From the NCBI GenBank assembly GCA_017509245.1, contig JAFWQC010000103.1:1-64000 (forward strand): DNA of 64,000 nucleotides. Reading direction: 5' to 3'. Below are positions 1-7,135 of this stretch, piece after piece. The DNA comes from Clostridiales bacterium (GTDB lineage: Bacteria > Bacillota > Clostridia > Saccharofermentanales > Saccharofermentanaceae). The notes below the pieces were generated by a model. That model did no database searches. It was not told the origin of the DNA and was given only the letters and a program-made list of their open reading frames with translations. Both the position numbers and the translations under genes were made by a program. Positions within the stretch are counted from its first letter, which is position 1; each line of letters starts with the position of its first letter.

Positions 1-559
1 AATCGAGTAGGGGGAGTTTGCCTCCCCCTCTCACACCACCGTACGTGCCGTTCGGCATACGGCGGTTCAGTTCTCGGCCTCACGCTCTTTAACGCTTCTA
101 CTTTTCCGCAATCTACGACTTCCTTCATTTGACCTCATATACGTTTCGGCTACTTTGAATATCGATTTCAAGTAGAACATCTTTCTTGTTCAGCTTTAAA
201 CCGTTCCGCCCTTCCTCGTTTCTGAGTACTATGGCTTCTGCTGACTTCTCACAGTTCGCTGTTACTACGAATCCTTTGATCCGCCTGTGAGACCTCACGG
301 GATAAGCCCCGAACCTTTCCCCGTTTACTCGCCTGATTTACGCGTTAAGGTTACGGTTGCCTTTTGGACTTTGATGTTATTTGCCATCTCATCCGCTTAA
401 TACGCCTTAATATCAGGTTTCTGTTCGTCGAGCCACGGTTTCGCTATTGCTTCTTCTCGCCTGTACCTCACGGTACAAACCTTGCAAGTCGCTATCAGGT
501 TCGTCGGCAACTACGCCCCTTGGGACTTTCACCTAAGGTTCGGGACATGCCCGTCATAC
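1..559 (-). mobile_element. ORF-less group II intron (class C-like)
   Basis: Read on the minus strand this has the parts of a group II self-splicing intron. The 5' end near 559 reads GTATGACGGGCATG followed by GTGAAAGTCCC, like the start of class C introns (GUGUG..GGCAUG..GUGAGAGUCCC). The 3' end carries a domain V hairpin at about 38-78 (core GTATGCCGAACGGCACGTAC) and a domain VI hairpin at about 3-33, ending CTACTCGATT at the window edge. Complete introns encode a reverse transcriptase of over 1 kb in domain IV. Here the whole element is about 560 bases and has no such ORF, so any movement would need a maturase in trans. It starts directly behind the MFS terminator, the usual target of class C introns. 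Boundaries were set by eye. Confidence 0.72.
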
Positions 560-563
560 AAAT

Positions 564-599
564 AAAAGACCGGGCCGCCACATGAGCGCCCGGTCTTTT
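564..599 (-). terminator. Rho-independent terminator of the MFS gene
   Basis: A perfect stem (GACCGGGC at 568-575 and GCCCGGTC at 588-595, extended by A and T runs) lies about 60 bases after the MFS stop codon. On the minus strand it is followed by TTTTATTT. The intron begins immediately behind the T-run. Confidence 0.85.
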
Positions 600-657
600 C
601 GCGATCGCAAAACGGAGCCCCCTGCAGCCGGCCTTACAGCCTACCGTACATCTCGCA

Positions 658-1752
658 TTAAAGTGAGAATATGAACCCCGCCAGCGGTGACATGAATATC
701 ATCAGCACCGAGAAGCAGAACGAATTGACAGATATCAGCGTCGCCCTTTGCTCTGCAGGCACCATCCGGTTCAATGCAATGTCTGATCTTATCTGTATCA
801 GGTCATCAGCAAAAGCCGTCACAAACCCGCCGATCGTCATGAGATACCACACGCCCGTAAACTCGCTCAAAAGCCCGGTGACCGCAAGCGTGATACAGAA
901 AACGAACAGTTTTCCGAGCGTCGTATTCTTCACATTCCGCGCGGCAAGAGCGCCAAGAATGCCGCCCGTCGACATGATGAAAAGAAGCGGACCCAAAGTC
1001 CAGTCCGGTATTCCCGTCATCGGAAGCTTTGCCTGCAGGAAGAACAGGAGCAGCACATCGATACCGCCGACCAGCGCATTTCTGAATATGAGCCCGGCGA
1101 CCTTCTTATTCCCTTTAAGAAAGCTGAAGCTCCCCTTGTAGACATCTTTTATGCGCTTGACCAGCGAATCGCCGGCCTTCTTCAGGATGACCTTGTTTTC
1201 GCGCAGGAAAAGAAGGAAAACCATATTCACGGCCGATATCCCGATCGACAGTATCTGTGCGTTCCTGTTTCCCATTATCACTGCCACGCCGGCGAAAAGC
1301 GTCGCGATGCCGTTCGATATCCGGTAGACCGCCGTCTGCGTCGAGATATACCTGTCGTACTTGCCGGCGAGTCCCTCCTCAAGAAGCGTGTCATAAGCGA
1401 GCGCACTGTCGCTGCCCGATATGAAATTATACGAGAGCGCCGAGAATCCAACCGACACGCAAACCGCCGCAAAGCCCGGCACAAAGCCCCTCACGAGCGC
1501 CGAGAGCATGCTCATCACAGAGCTTAAAATCAGGCTTTTCTTGCGCCCGAAAACATCCGCAAACATGCCCGACGGAATCTCCGCTATCAGGCTCGTGATA
1601 TGGAACACAGTCTCCGCGAACCCGACCTGCACCAGCGAATAACCGTCAGACACCAGCAGCAATACCCATGCCGCGCCTGCAATCGAAATGTTGAACATGA
1701 AGTTCGATATATAAAGCAGCCCGAGCTGCCTTTTGATATTATTTTCCGACAT
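658..1752 (-). CDS. MFS transporter, probable drug efflux
   Basis: This is a 364-residue membrane protein of the major facilitator superfamily with about 12 hydrophobic segments. The loop between helices 2 and 3 carries the MFS motif A (GMFADVFGRKKS, about residues 58-70). It probably exports a small molecule by proton antiport. The ATG at 1752 is chosen because AAAGGAG lies ten bases upstream (1763-1769); a TTG at 1758 would sit too close. That ribosome binding site is the 3' arm of a hairpin, and a 28-codon leader ORF lies upstream. This layout is typical of genes giving resistance to ribosome-targeting antibiotics. The substrate cannot be named from sequence. Confidence 0.85.
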   Translation of the reverse strand: MSENNIKRQLGLLYISNFMFNISIAGAAWVLLLVSDGYSLVQVGFAETVFHITSLIAEIPSGMFADVFGRKKSLILSSVMSMLSALVRGFVPGFAAVCVSVGFSALSYNFISGSDSALAYDTLLEEGLAGKYDRYISTQTAVYRISNGIATLFAGVAVIMGNRNAQILSIGISAVNMVFLLFLRENKVILKKAGDSLVKRIKDVYKGSFSFLKGNKKVAGLIFRNALVGGIDVLLLFFLQAKLPMTGIPDWTLGPLLFIMSTGGILGALAARNVKNTTLGKLFVFCITLAVTGLLSEFTGVWYLMTIGGFVTAFADDLIQIRSDIALNRMVPAEQRATLISVNSFCFSVLMIFMSPLAGFIFSL

Positions 1753-1756
1753 AAAC

Positions 1757-1791
1757 AAAAAACTCCTTTACTCAGCTTGAGAACAAAGGAG
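1757..1791 (-). promoter_or_regulatory. SD-sequestering hairpin / attenuator before the MFS gene
   Basis: On the minus strand CTCCTTT (1791-1785) pairs with AAAGGAG (1769-1763), which is the MFS ribosome binding site, and is followed by TTTTTTG. The hairpin can hide the start site and may also terminate transcription. The same 5' arm, within CTTCTCCT (1794-1787), is complementary to AGGAGAAG inside the leader ORF (1850-1843), giving an alternative fold that frees the ribosome binding site. A third pair, GGGTGT (1861-1856) with ACACCC (1821-1816), would hold AGGAGAAG in a loop when the leader is not occupied. Confidence 0.75.
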
Positions 1792-1820
1792 AAGCCGTTT
1801 TTCTAATGATTAATTGGGTG

Positions 1821-1907
1821 TTATTTCCTGAAAATGGGCAGACTTCTCCTATAGGACACCCTGTAAAAACCGTTCATAAGCTGAATGTTAGGTGTGATCC
1901 AATACAT
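1821..1907 (-). CDS. Regulatory leader peptide of the MFS gene
   Basis: A 28-codon ORF starts with ATG at 1907, with GGAAAGG (1918-1924) ten bases upstream. It begins MYWITPNIQLM and ends RRSLPIFRK. Codons Arg-Arg-Ser (AGG AGA AGT) form the antisequestering arm AGGAGAAG. The ORF spans the first arms of the competing hairpins and stops at the base of one of them. A ribosome stalled early in the leader would open the 1816-1821/1856-1861 stem and switch the fold so that the MFS start is exposed. The mechanism is inferred by analogy with erm-type leaders; I do not recognise the peptide itself. Confidence 0.65.
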   Translation of the reverse strand: MYWITPNIQLMNGFYRVSYRRSLPIFRK

Positions 1908-1942
1908 ATGTGAAGCGCCTTTCCGTAAGATTTTTCACGTGA

Positions 1943-1971
1943 AATATAGCATAGAAGAATATGTCCCGCAA
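1943..1971 (-). promoter_or_regulatory. Sigma-A promoter of the leader/MFS transcript
   Basis: On the minus strand TTGCGG (1971-1966) and TATATT (1948-1943) are separated by 17 bases. Transcription would start near 1936, giving a leader of roughly 185 nucleotides before the MFS start. Confidence 0.5.
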
Positions 1972-2054
1972 TATTCAGAAGGACATAGTTTTGTTTGATA
2001 TCAGTGGGTATTTATGCTCTTTTAGGATGCACGGAAAGACTGTCTGATACAGTT

Positions 2055-2546
2055 TTACCAGCTTTTCTCCTCATGGGAAGCGAGGACTTCACCCTCATAG
2101 CAGAACTTCATTGTAAAGGTCCCTGCGCCGGAATGAGAGCCGAACAGATAGTCGAACATGATCTTGTCGCCTTCCCAGACAGGAAGCGAATCCATCTCAG
2201 ATATGGGCACCCAGCAAAGTTCGCCCTCGTCGCAGGTACGCTCCGGCAGCTCAAAGCCGCCGTCGACGGATGCCGTGAAGACATGCATATATTCGGTCGG
2301 ATATTCTGATGAGATAAACGTGATGAGACCGCGGTAACGAAAGTCATTCAGGGAATCGTAAGAGATCGAAGCCTCTTCGCCAAGCTCCCTTAAAACGCAC
2401 TCTTCAGGGGTCTCGTCAGATTCGAAATGACCGCCGATGCCCAGATATTTATCCAGGTTCATGTCACCTTTTCTGGTCTTGCGGATAAAGAGGCAATCGC
2501 TGCCCCTGGTAATGTAGATCAGTGTTGTGAGATTTTCGACACGCAT
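2055..2546 (-). CDS. Nudix hydrolase (MutT-like)
   Basis: This 163-residue protein has a complete Nudix box, [20 protein letters not shown] (about residues 38-57), with the expected G-x5-E-x7-RE-x2-EE pattern that binds the metal and the diphosphate. Such enzymes cleave nucleoside diphosphates linked to another group; those closest in size include 8-oxo-dGTP or nucleotide-sugar hydrolases, and the substrate is not clear here. It lies 48 bases after an HD hydrolase on the same strand and may be cotranscribed with it. No strong ribosome binding site is seen before the ATG. Confidence 0.85.
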   Translation of the reverse strand: MRVENLTTLIYITRGSDCLFIRKTRKGDMNLDKYLGIGGHFESDETPEECVLRELGEEASISYDSLNDFRYRGLITFISSEYPTEYMHVFTASVDGGFELPERTCDEGELCWVPISEMDSLPVWEGDKIMFDYLFGSHSGAGTFTMKFCYEGEVLASHEEKSW

Positions 2547-2594
2547 GGGCTAATTATAATCCGATGCCTGATACGTGCGCAACAGCAGGGCGCT

Positions 2595-3176
2595 TTATGC
2601 CTCAGCAAGTGTCTCGCCGTAATTGATCGAGCAGCCGCCCTCGGCAAGCGCGATATTGAAGTTGACGCGGTAGATGATGTAGGAAGATACATCGATCTTG
2701 AATGTCTCAGCAAGTGCGCACCATTTGTCTGCGATGCTTACGATAAGGCTCTCACGGTATGTCGGAAGGAAGGGCGTCAGCGGGAACATATGCTTTGCGA
2801 TGATGTCCTTCTCGATATCGTTGAGTTCGAAGTCCCTTTCGGCGTTGCGCTTTGCAGTTCCGGGATGTGTGAATCCGTGAACAATATTTGCAAGGCAGAT
2901 GTCGTGCCAGTCGTAGAGGAAATAATCGTGAAGGAGCGCGCCTCTTACAAGGCTGTCCTTGTCGACTTCGATCTTGAGGGTCCTTTCGAGGAAGTGCGCG
3001 ATCAGGAGACTGAACTTTGCGACTGCGAGGCAGTGCTCGAAAACCGTTGTCTCCCCGTGCTGTATAAATTGCTTTGTTGCCTGAGCTTCAGGACTTAATA
3101 TAATGCTCTTTCCGCGGTTGAATAATTCTTTCGCGAGTCTGTATTCCGTAATTCTTTTCGAAAACTGTAATCTCAA
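2595..3176 (-). CDS. HD-domain hydrolase
   Basis: An HD-superfamily metal-dependent phosphohydrolase of about 193 residues. The visible metal-binding residues are the His in TTVFEHCLAVA, the HD pair in RGALLHDYFLYD, and downstream HGFTHP and IVSIADKW. Proteins of this type act on nucleotides or other phosphate esters. The TTG at 3176 is preferred because GAGG lies six bases before it. An upstream TTG at 3206 is also in frame but sits inside the perfect palindrome GCTTTGATAATATCAAAGC (3191-3209), which may be an operator. The Nudix gene follows. Confidence 0.75.
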   Translation of the reverse strand: MRLQFSKRITEYRLAKELFNRGKSIILSPEAQATKQFIQHGETTVFEHCLAVAKFSLLIAHFLERTLKIEVDKDSLVRGALLHDYFLYDWHDICLANIVHGFTHPGTAKRNAERDFELNDIEKDIIAKHMFPLTPFLPTYRESLIVSIADKWCALAETFKIDVSSYIIYRVNFNIALAEGGCSINYGETLAEA

Positions 3177-3399
3177 TCTAAACCTCACAAGCTTTGATAA
3201 TATCAAAGCGCTTCTTTTTGCCTCGGATAGTATACTCTAACGACCCGTTTTTGTGTTTAACAAAAGATTAAGATTATGCGTAGTTTCGTTAAGGATTTTG
3301 TGGCAAATTGTAAAGACGCGGGCACATGTCAAAAGAATCATATTTTTTCCTTTTTCCGCGCGCGAAAACCATACTTCCTTCAATGGAAGAAACATAAAA

Positions 3400-3421
3400 A
3401 TGGCCGGCATTTGAAGCCGGT
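3400..3421 (-). terminator. Terminator of the glycosyltransferase gene
   Basis: On the minus strand ACCGGC and GCCGG flank a short loop and are followed by CCATTTTTATG, just after the stop codon at 3427. Confidence 0.7.
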
Positions 3422-3426
3422 CCTAA

Positions 3427-4152
3427 TCACTTAAAATATGACTTCTTAACTTTGAGGTTCCACCAGATCTTCCATGTGTCCGTAAACATCTTCCAGACAT
3501 CCTTGAACTTGATCCTTCCGAAGGACTGCCCCCTGGTGAAATTCAATTCGACAGGCATCTCGATGAGCTTTGCCTTATTCTTGGAAGCGAGCGCCAGAAG
3601 TTCGATATCAAAGGCATATCCGTCGATCCTTCTGCGCGGAGCGATCTCCCTTATCAGGGGACCCTTGTAAAGCTTGATGCCTGTCTGCGTGTCGTGACAC
3701 TTAAGGCCGAATAAGACCTTGAGCATGATGTAATAGCAGAGCGAGAATACTTTCCTTGCGAAAGGATATTCAAGCTTGGAATCCTTATGCATCTTGGAAC
3801 CGATGACGATGTCGGCTCCCTGTGCGGTCATCTCGGCATAGTAGCCCTTAAGAAGATCCGGTGAAAGATCCAGATCGGCATCGATAAAGCCTACGATATC
3901 ACCCTTGCTGTTGACGGCACCCCATGCTACGGCTCCGCCCTTGCCGCGGTTAACGTCATAGCCGAAGTCTTTTATGGACGGATTATCAGCAGCTGCGCGT
4001 GCGACTTCAGCACCCGTGTTGTCACGGCTGCCGTCGTTGACCGCAATTATCTCGTAGTCAGACACAAACGCCTTAAGCGCCTTGTCTATGGTCATGAGAT
4101 TATCGTAGATGTGTTCGCCTTCGTTATAGGCAGGCACGACGATGCTGAGCAT
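3427..4152 (-). CDS. Family 2 glycosyltransferase, dolichyl/polyprenyl-phosphate type
   Basis: A 241-residue cytoplasmic GT-A fold enzyme. It shows the family start (LSIVVPAYNEGEHI, residues 2-15), the nucleotide-binding NDGSRDNT (about 40-47) and the metal-binding DADLDLSPD (about 92-100). The overall length and the QTGIKLYKGPLIREI segment resemble DPM1-like enzymes that move a hexose from a nucleotide sugar to a polyprenyl phosphate for later use in the cell envelope. There are no C-terminal membrane segments. AGGGG precedes the ATG. It lies next to a TPM-domain gene, with 41 bases between. Confidence 0.85.
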   Translation of the reverse strand: MLSIVVPAYNEGEHIYDNLMTIDKALKAFVSDYEIIAVNDGSRDNTGAEVARAAADNPSIKDFGYDVNRGKGGAVAWGAVNSKGDIVGFIDADLDLSPDLLKGYYAEMTAQGADIVIGSKMHKDSKLEYPFARKVFSLCYYIMLKVLFGLKCHDTQTGIKLYKGPLIREIAPRRRIDGYAFDIELLALASKNKAKLIEMPVELNFTRGQSFGRIKFKDVWKMFTDTWKIWWNLKVKKSYFK

Positions 4153-4193
4153 AGTAATCCCCTATTACAAAAATCACGGGATATTTTAACACA

Positions 4194-5138
4194 TCAGAAG
4201 CGTCCGCCGCCACCGCCGGAGAAACCGCCTCCGCCACCGCCGGAGAAACCGCCTCCGCCTCCACCGGAGAAGCCGCCGCCACCGCCGCCGGAGAAGCCAC
4301 CGCCGCCAAAGCCGCCGCTGGAGAAACCACCGCCTCCGCCGTAGCCGCTTCCACTGTCAGAGTAATCGATAACCCTCTGGCTCTTAAACTTCTCGCTCTT
4401 GGTAACACCATTGCCGTTGCCGAAAGAATATGTGTTGATTCCCGGCGCGGGATCGAGCTTTCTCGAAGGTGTCGCGAATGCCGTAACTAACCATGCAAGA
4501 ACAAGCGGGATTATTATCGTGAAGAATACGATCGAACCATAGCTCGTATATGTGTAACTGAACAGACTTCTCTCAATATTCTTTATAGCGACTCCGTACG
4601 CTCCGTTGCCGAGATAATCGATATTTCTGCGGAACAGATATGAGCATTCATCATCAGATACCGCAAAATGCGCCGTGCCGTATGTGTAAAGCCAGAAAAA
4701 TCTCTGCCCGGGCTCATCAAGAGTCAGGTCAACAAGAATGCATATGCCTGAATTGTTCTGCAGCGGAACGGTCTTGACGTTCTTCATGTAGAAATCTTCA
4801 GCAAATCTCTTCTCATCATCATCGGAATTGGAATAGCCTGCGCCCTTGTCTCTCGTGGTAACGACAACGACACTGATGTCCTTTTCCTTGGAAAGATCTT
4901 TTGCAAGCTTTTTGATATCTTCCTCTTCCTGTTCCGTAAAGATATCCGCATCGTCGATGACCTTGACCGTCTTTTTGGGAGACAGGTTCATGAAGATATA
5001 GAAAACGATGCTCGCGATCACGATGCAGATAAGCGTGACACCTACAGTGATCGAAGCGCCGTTAAGTTCCGAGAAAACAGAGAGCTTGGGGCCCTTGTTC
5101 TGATTATTCATTTCATTGATATCCAGATGTTCACTCAT
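4194..5138 (-). CDS. TPM-domain membrane protein with glycine-rich tail
   Basis: A 314-residue protein of the TPM (YgcG) family. It has an N-terminal membrane anchor (about residues 30-52), an extracytoplasmic TPM domain (about 58-205, with VIDDADIFTEQEEEDIKKLA and ISVVVVTT), a second membrane segment (about 208-230), and a tail of about 60 residues made almost only of Gly, Ser and Phe (GGGGGGFSGG repeats). This tail is typical of the family. Function is unclear; TPM domains have been linked to membrane protein quality control and phosphatase activity. The start overlaps the stop of the zinc-ribbon gene by four bases (ATGA), so they form an operon. Confidence 0.8.
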   Translation of the reverse strand: MSEHLDINEMNNQNKGPKLSVFSELNGASITVGVTLICIVIASIVFYIFMNLSPKKTVKVIDDADIFTEQEEEDIKKLAKDLSKEKDISVVVVTTRDKGAGYSNSDDDEKRFAEDFYMKNVKTVPLQNNSGICILVDLTLDEPGQRFFWLYTYGTAHFAVSDDECSYLFRRNIDYLGNGAYGVAIKNIERSLFSYTYTSYGSIVFFTIIIPLVLAWLVTAFATPSRKLDPAPGINTYSFGNGNGVTKSEKFKSQRVIDYSDSGSGYGGGGGFSSGGFGGGGFSGGGGGGFSGGGGGGFSGGGGGGFSGGGGGRF

Positions 5139-5872
5139 CCCCAGAACCCCCTCATGATAAGGCCCAAAATGAACCTGGTGATAACTGCCAGTATCGCAAG
5201 TACGATAAAGAAGAACATCATCTTCTTAACAGGGCTTACCGGAACATCGCCGGCAACTTCGCCCGTCTGCCCGTTCATTGCGAAGTAATAAAATTTCTTA
5301 TGGTATTTGTAAGAAAGGAACCAGACAGGAAGGAGCGCATATGACGCATCCATTGAATCTATCCTGCTCTTATTTTTCTTGATCTTATAGCTTTCGTATG
5401 CACCTGTCAGAGAACCCTTGAGCATCTTGTCGATACCCTGCAATCCGCGCTTTGTCGCACGTGAAGCGAGATCCTGCGGATTAACGTCATATCTGTCCGC
5501 ATAAAAGCCCGGAAGGAATCTGTAGTCGTACGGAATGAGTCCGTTGAAATTGAAGGGCTCAATCGCTTCCATCAGTGAATCGTCAATTCTCGTCTCACCG
5601 TCAAGAGGAAGGTTCTTCCATCTGAGATTTGCCTTGCGCTCCCAGGTATAAGTCTCAATGACTTTCTGCTGGTAACCGTGCTTGACCTTCTCGCCGGTAC
5701 CTTCGGCATCTATCGTTGCCTTGATATCGAAAAGCCAGAACGGTACATAAAGTCCTGTCATCTTGGCAACATTCTTCTTTGAGACGAAGCCGAACGGTGT
5801 CCACTTACCCTTGCCTGCCCACTTGATGAATGCCTCTTCTGCCGACTCTCTCGAATACTTGAACGGGATCAT
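5135..5872 (-). CDS. C-terminal part of an interrupted zinc-ribbon membrane protein
   Basis: This open frame (245 residues) begins at an internal Met and continues the protein encoded by 5903-6271. Between them the frame reads ALVG-stop-RLTEQFQPQYMIPFKYS, so a single in-frame TAG (5903-5905) splits what looks like one gene of about 378 codons. The part here has a soluble region with WLFDIKATIDAEG and a C-terminal hydrophobic segment (about 213-240). In related proteins the zinc ribbons and this region form one chain. No ribosome binding site stands before ATG 5872, so the fragment may be untranslated unless there is readthrough or a base error. Confidence 0.7.
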   Translation of the reverse strand: MIPFKYSRESAEEAFIKWAGKGKWTPFGFVSKKNVAKMTGLYVPFWLFDIKATIDAEGTGEKVKHGYQQKVIETYTWERKANLRWKNLPLDGETRIDDSLMEAIEPFNFNGLIPYDYRFLPGFYADRYDVNPQDLASRATKRGLQGIDKMLKGSLTGAYESYKIKKNKSRIDSMDASYALLPVWFLSYKYHKKFYYFAMNGQTGEVAGDVPVSPVKKMMFFFIVLAILAVITRFILGLIMRGFWG

Positions 5873-5902
5873 GTACTGGGGCTGGAACTGCTCCGTAAGT
5901 CT

Positions 5903-6271
5903 CTAGCCGACAAGTGCCGGGGATCCGCAGAAAGCACAGAAAGTCGCAGCTGTATGTGAATCGGTAACTATCTTGGCGCCGCATGCGTTGCAGACAAATT
6001 CCGTCTGCTCCGGAGCAGGTCCGCCGGGCTGCTGAACCTGCTGCTCTGCGGTCTGCTGATCCTGCTGTGCTGCTGTCTGCTGTGCTGCCGGTGTCGCCTG
6101 GGCTTCCTGTGCGCCATCAGATGCGAGCTTCTTCTTTTCAAGTTCTTCAACTACTGACTCAATAGATGAAGGATTGAAAGAAGCTCCGCAGAAAGCGCAG
6201 TCGAGCTTTTGGGTATCGGCATTAAGTGTTAGATTTGACCCGCAATTCGGGCATTTGATCGTATCTGCCAT
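5903..6271 (-). CDS. Double zinc-ribbon protein, N-terminal part of a split gene
   Basis: The 122-residue product has two zinc ribbons, CPNCGSNL..CAFCGASF (about residues 8-31) and CNACGAKI..CAFCGSPA (about 93-119). They are joined by a Gln/Ala/Glu-rich linker (about 52-86). It ends at TAG 5903-5905, after which the frame continues openly for a further 255 codons into 5135-5872. A GAG-to-TAG change would explain it. The unit appears to form an operon with the TPM gene. It may help handle membrane or envelope proteins, but no function is established. Confidence 0.75.
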   Translation of the reverse strand: MADTIKCPNCGSNLTLNADTQKLDCAFCGASFNPSSIESVVEELEKKKLASDGAQEAQATPAAQQTAAQQDQQTAEQQVQQPGGPAPEQTEFVCNACGAKIVTDSHTAATFCAFCGSPALVG

Positions 6272-6412
6272 ATCTATCCCTCCCGATTAATGAGTATATC
6301 ACAAAAGAATTTTCAGTTTAACCGCAATCGGGTCCGATATGCGGACAATTAGCGGCAGTTTCGGTGCGCTGTCTTTTCAGGAATCATAAGAGCAAACAAG
6401 GCTATGAACAGA

Positions 6413-7135
6413 TCAGATCCGGGTGTCCAAAAGCGCCTTCAATGTCTTGACGTGACTCTTAAAGGAGTGCGGATATTCAATGTTCTTGAACTCTACACCT
6501 TTCCGCTCGCAGATGATCTCTACGAACATATCGGCAATTTCGGGATTCTTAAGAAGCACGGGGCCCAGAAGGCTTATACCCAGAAGGTTATTCTTCCTCA
6601 CCGCATCCTTTGTGATCGGAACATTTCCGATCACCTTTATGACATTGCAGATCAGGTCATTCTGTTCATCGGGAACGCCCGCCCTGTTGACGAATCCGAC
6701 ATAGCGCGTGCTGGTGCCGGGCACTTCAAGGATCACGTCGCCCGTGTAGCGCTTTCTGATCTGCTCTTTGAATGTGAAATCAAATATATTAAGACCTTCG
6801 ACGAACTTTTGATCGTGAGTCGTAATACCCTTGCCCAGGATATCGTAACTGTTGCCCGTAAAGAGCATCGGAACGCCGTCATCGACAGCCTTCTTAAACC
6901 CGTCGACGAACTGATTCATGTGCGCTGCAACGAGGTTGCGGTTGGTTTCATAACCCGAACCCATGAACACGAAATCAACGCCTTCAAAACTAATTTCTGA
7001 ATCAGTAATTGCCGCACTGACAACCTCAACGTCAAAGCCCTGGTCCTCAAGCCTCTTTCTCAGGATCCTGACATTGCCGTTGTCTCCGTACAGGTTCATG
7101 AAATCAGGATAGAGATAAAGTATCTTCACGTTCAT
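6413..7135 (-). CDS. gatD: GatD-like glutamine amidotransferase subunit lacking catalytic residues
   Basis: A 240-residue class I glutamine amidotransferase fold that is the partner of MurT. In the known MurT/GatD complex GatD frees ammonia from glutamine so that MurT can amidate D-glutamate of lipid II. Family features are present (DFMNLYGDNGNVRILRKRL at the start, MGSGYETNRN, GPVLLKNPEIAD near the end). The nucleophile elbow, which should read like A-I-C-G-G-Y, reads F-T-G-N-S-Y, so the catalytic Cys is Gly94. The catalytic His in the H-G-P motif is Leu190. It overlaps murT by four bases. GGAGGG precedes the ATG. It is probably an inactive or repurposed subunit. Confidence 0.82.
   Translation of the reverse strand: MNVKILYLYPDFMNLYGDNGNVRILRKRLEDQGFDVEVVSAAITDSEISFEGVDFVFMGSGYETNRNLVAAHMNQFVDGFKKAVDDGVPMLFTGNSYDILGKGITTHDQKFVEGLNIFDFTFKEQIRKRYTGDVILEVPGTSTRYVGFVNRAGVPDEQNDLICNVIKVIGNVPITKDAVRKNNLLGISLLGPVLLKNPEIADMFVEIICERKGVEFKNIEYPHSFKSHVKTLKALLDTRI

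Noticed and set aside
4111..4344. A proline-rich open frame on the plus strand
   Set aside because: It is the complement of the glycine-rich tail of the TPM-domain protein; the repeat composition explains it fully.
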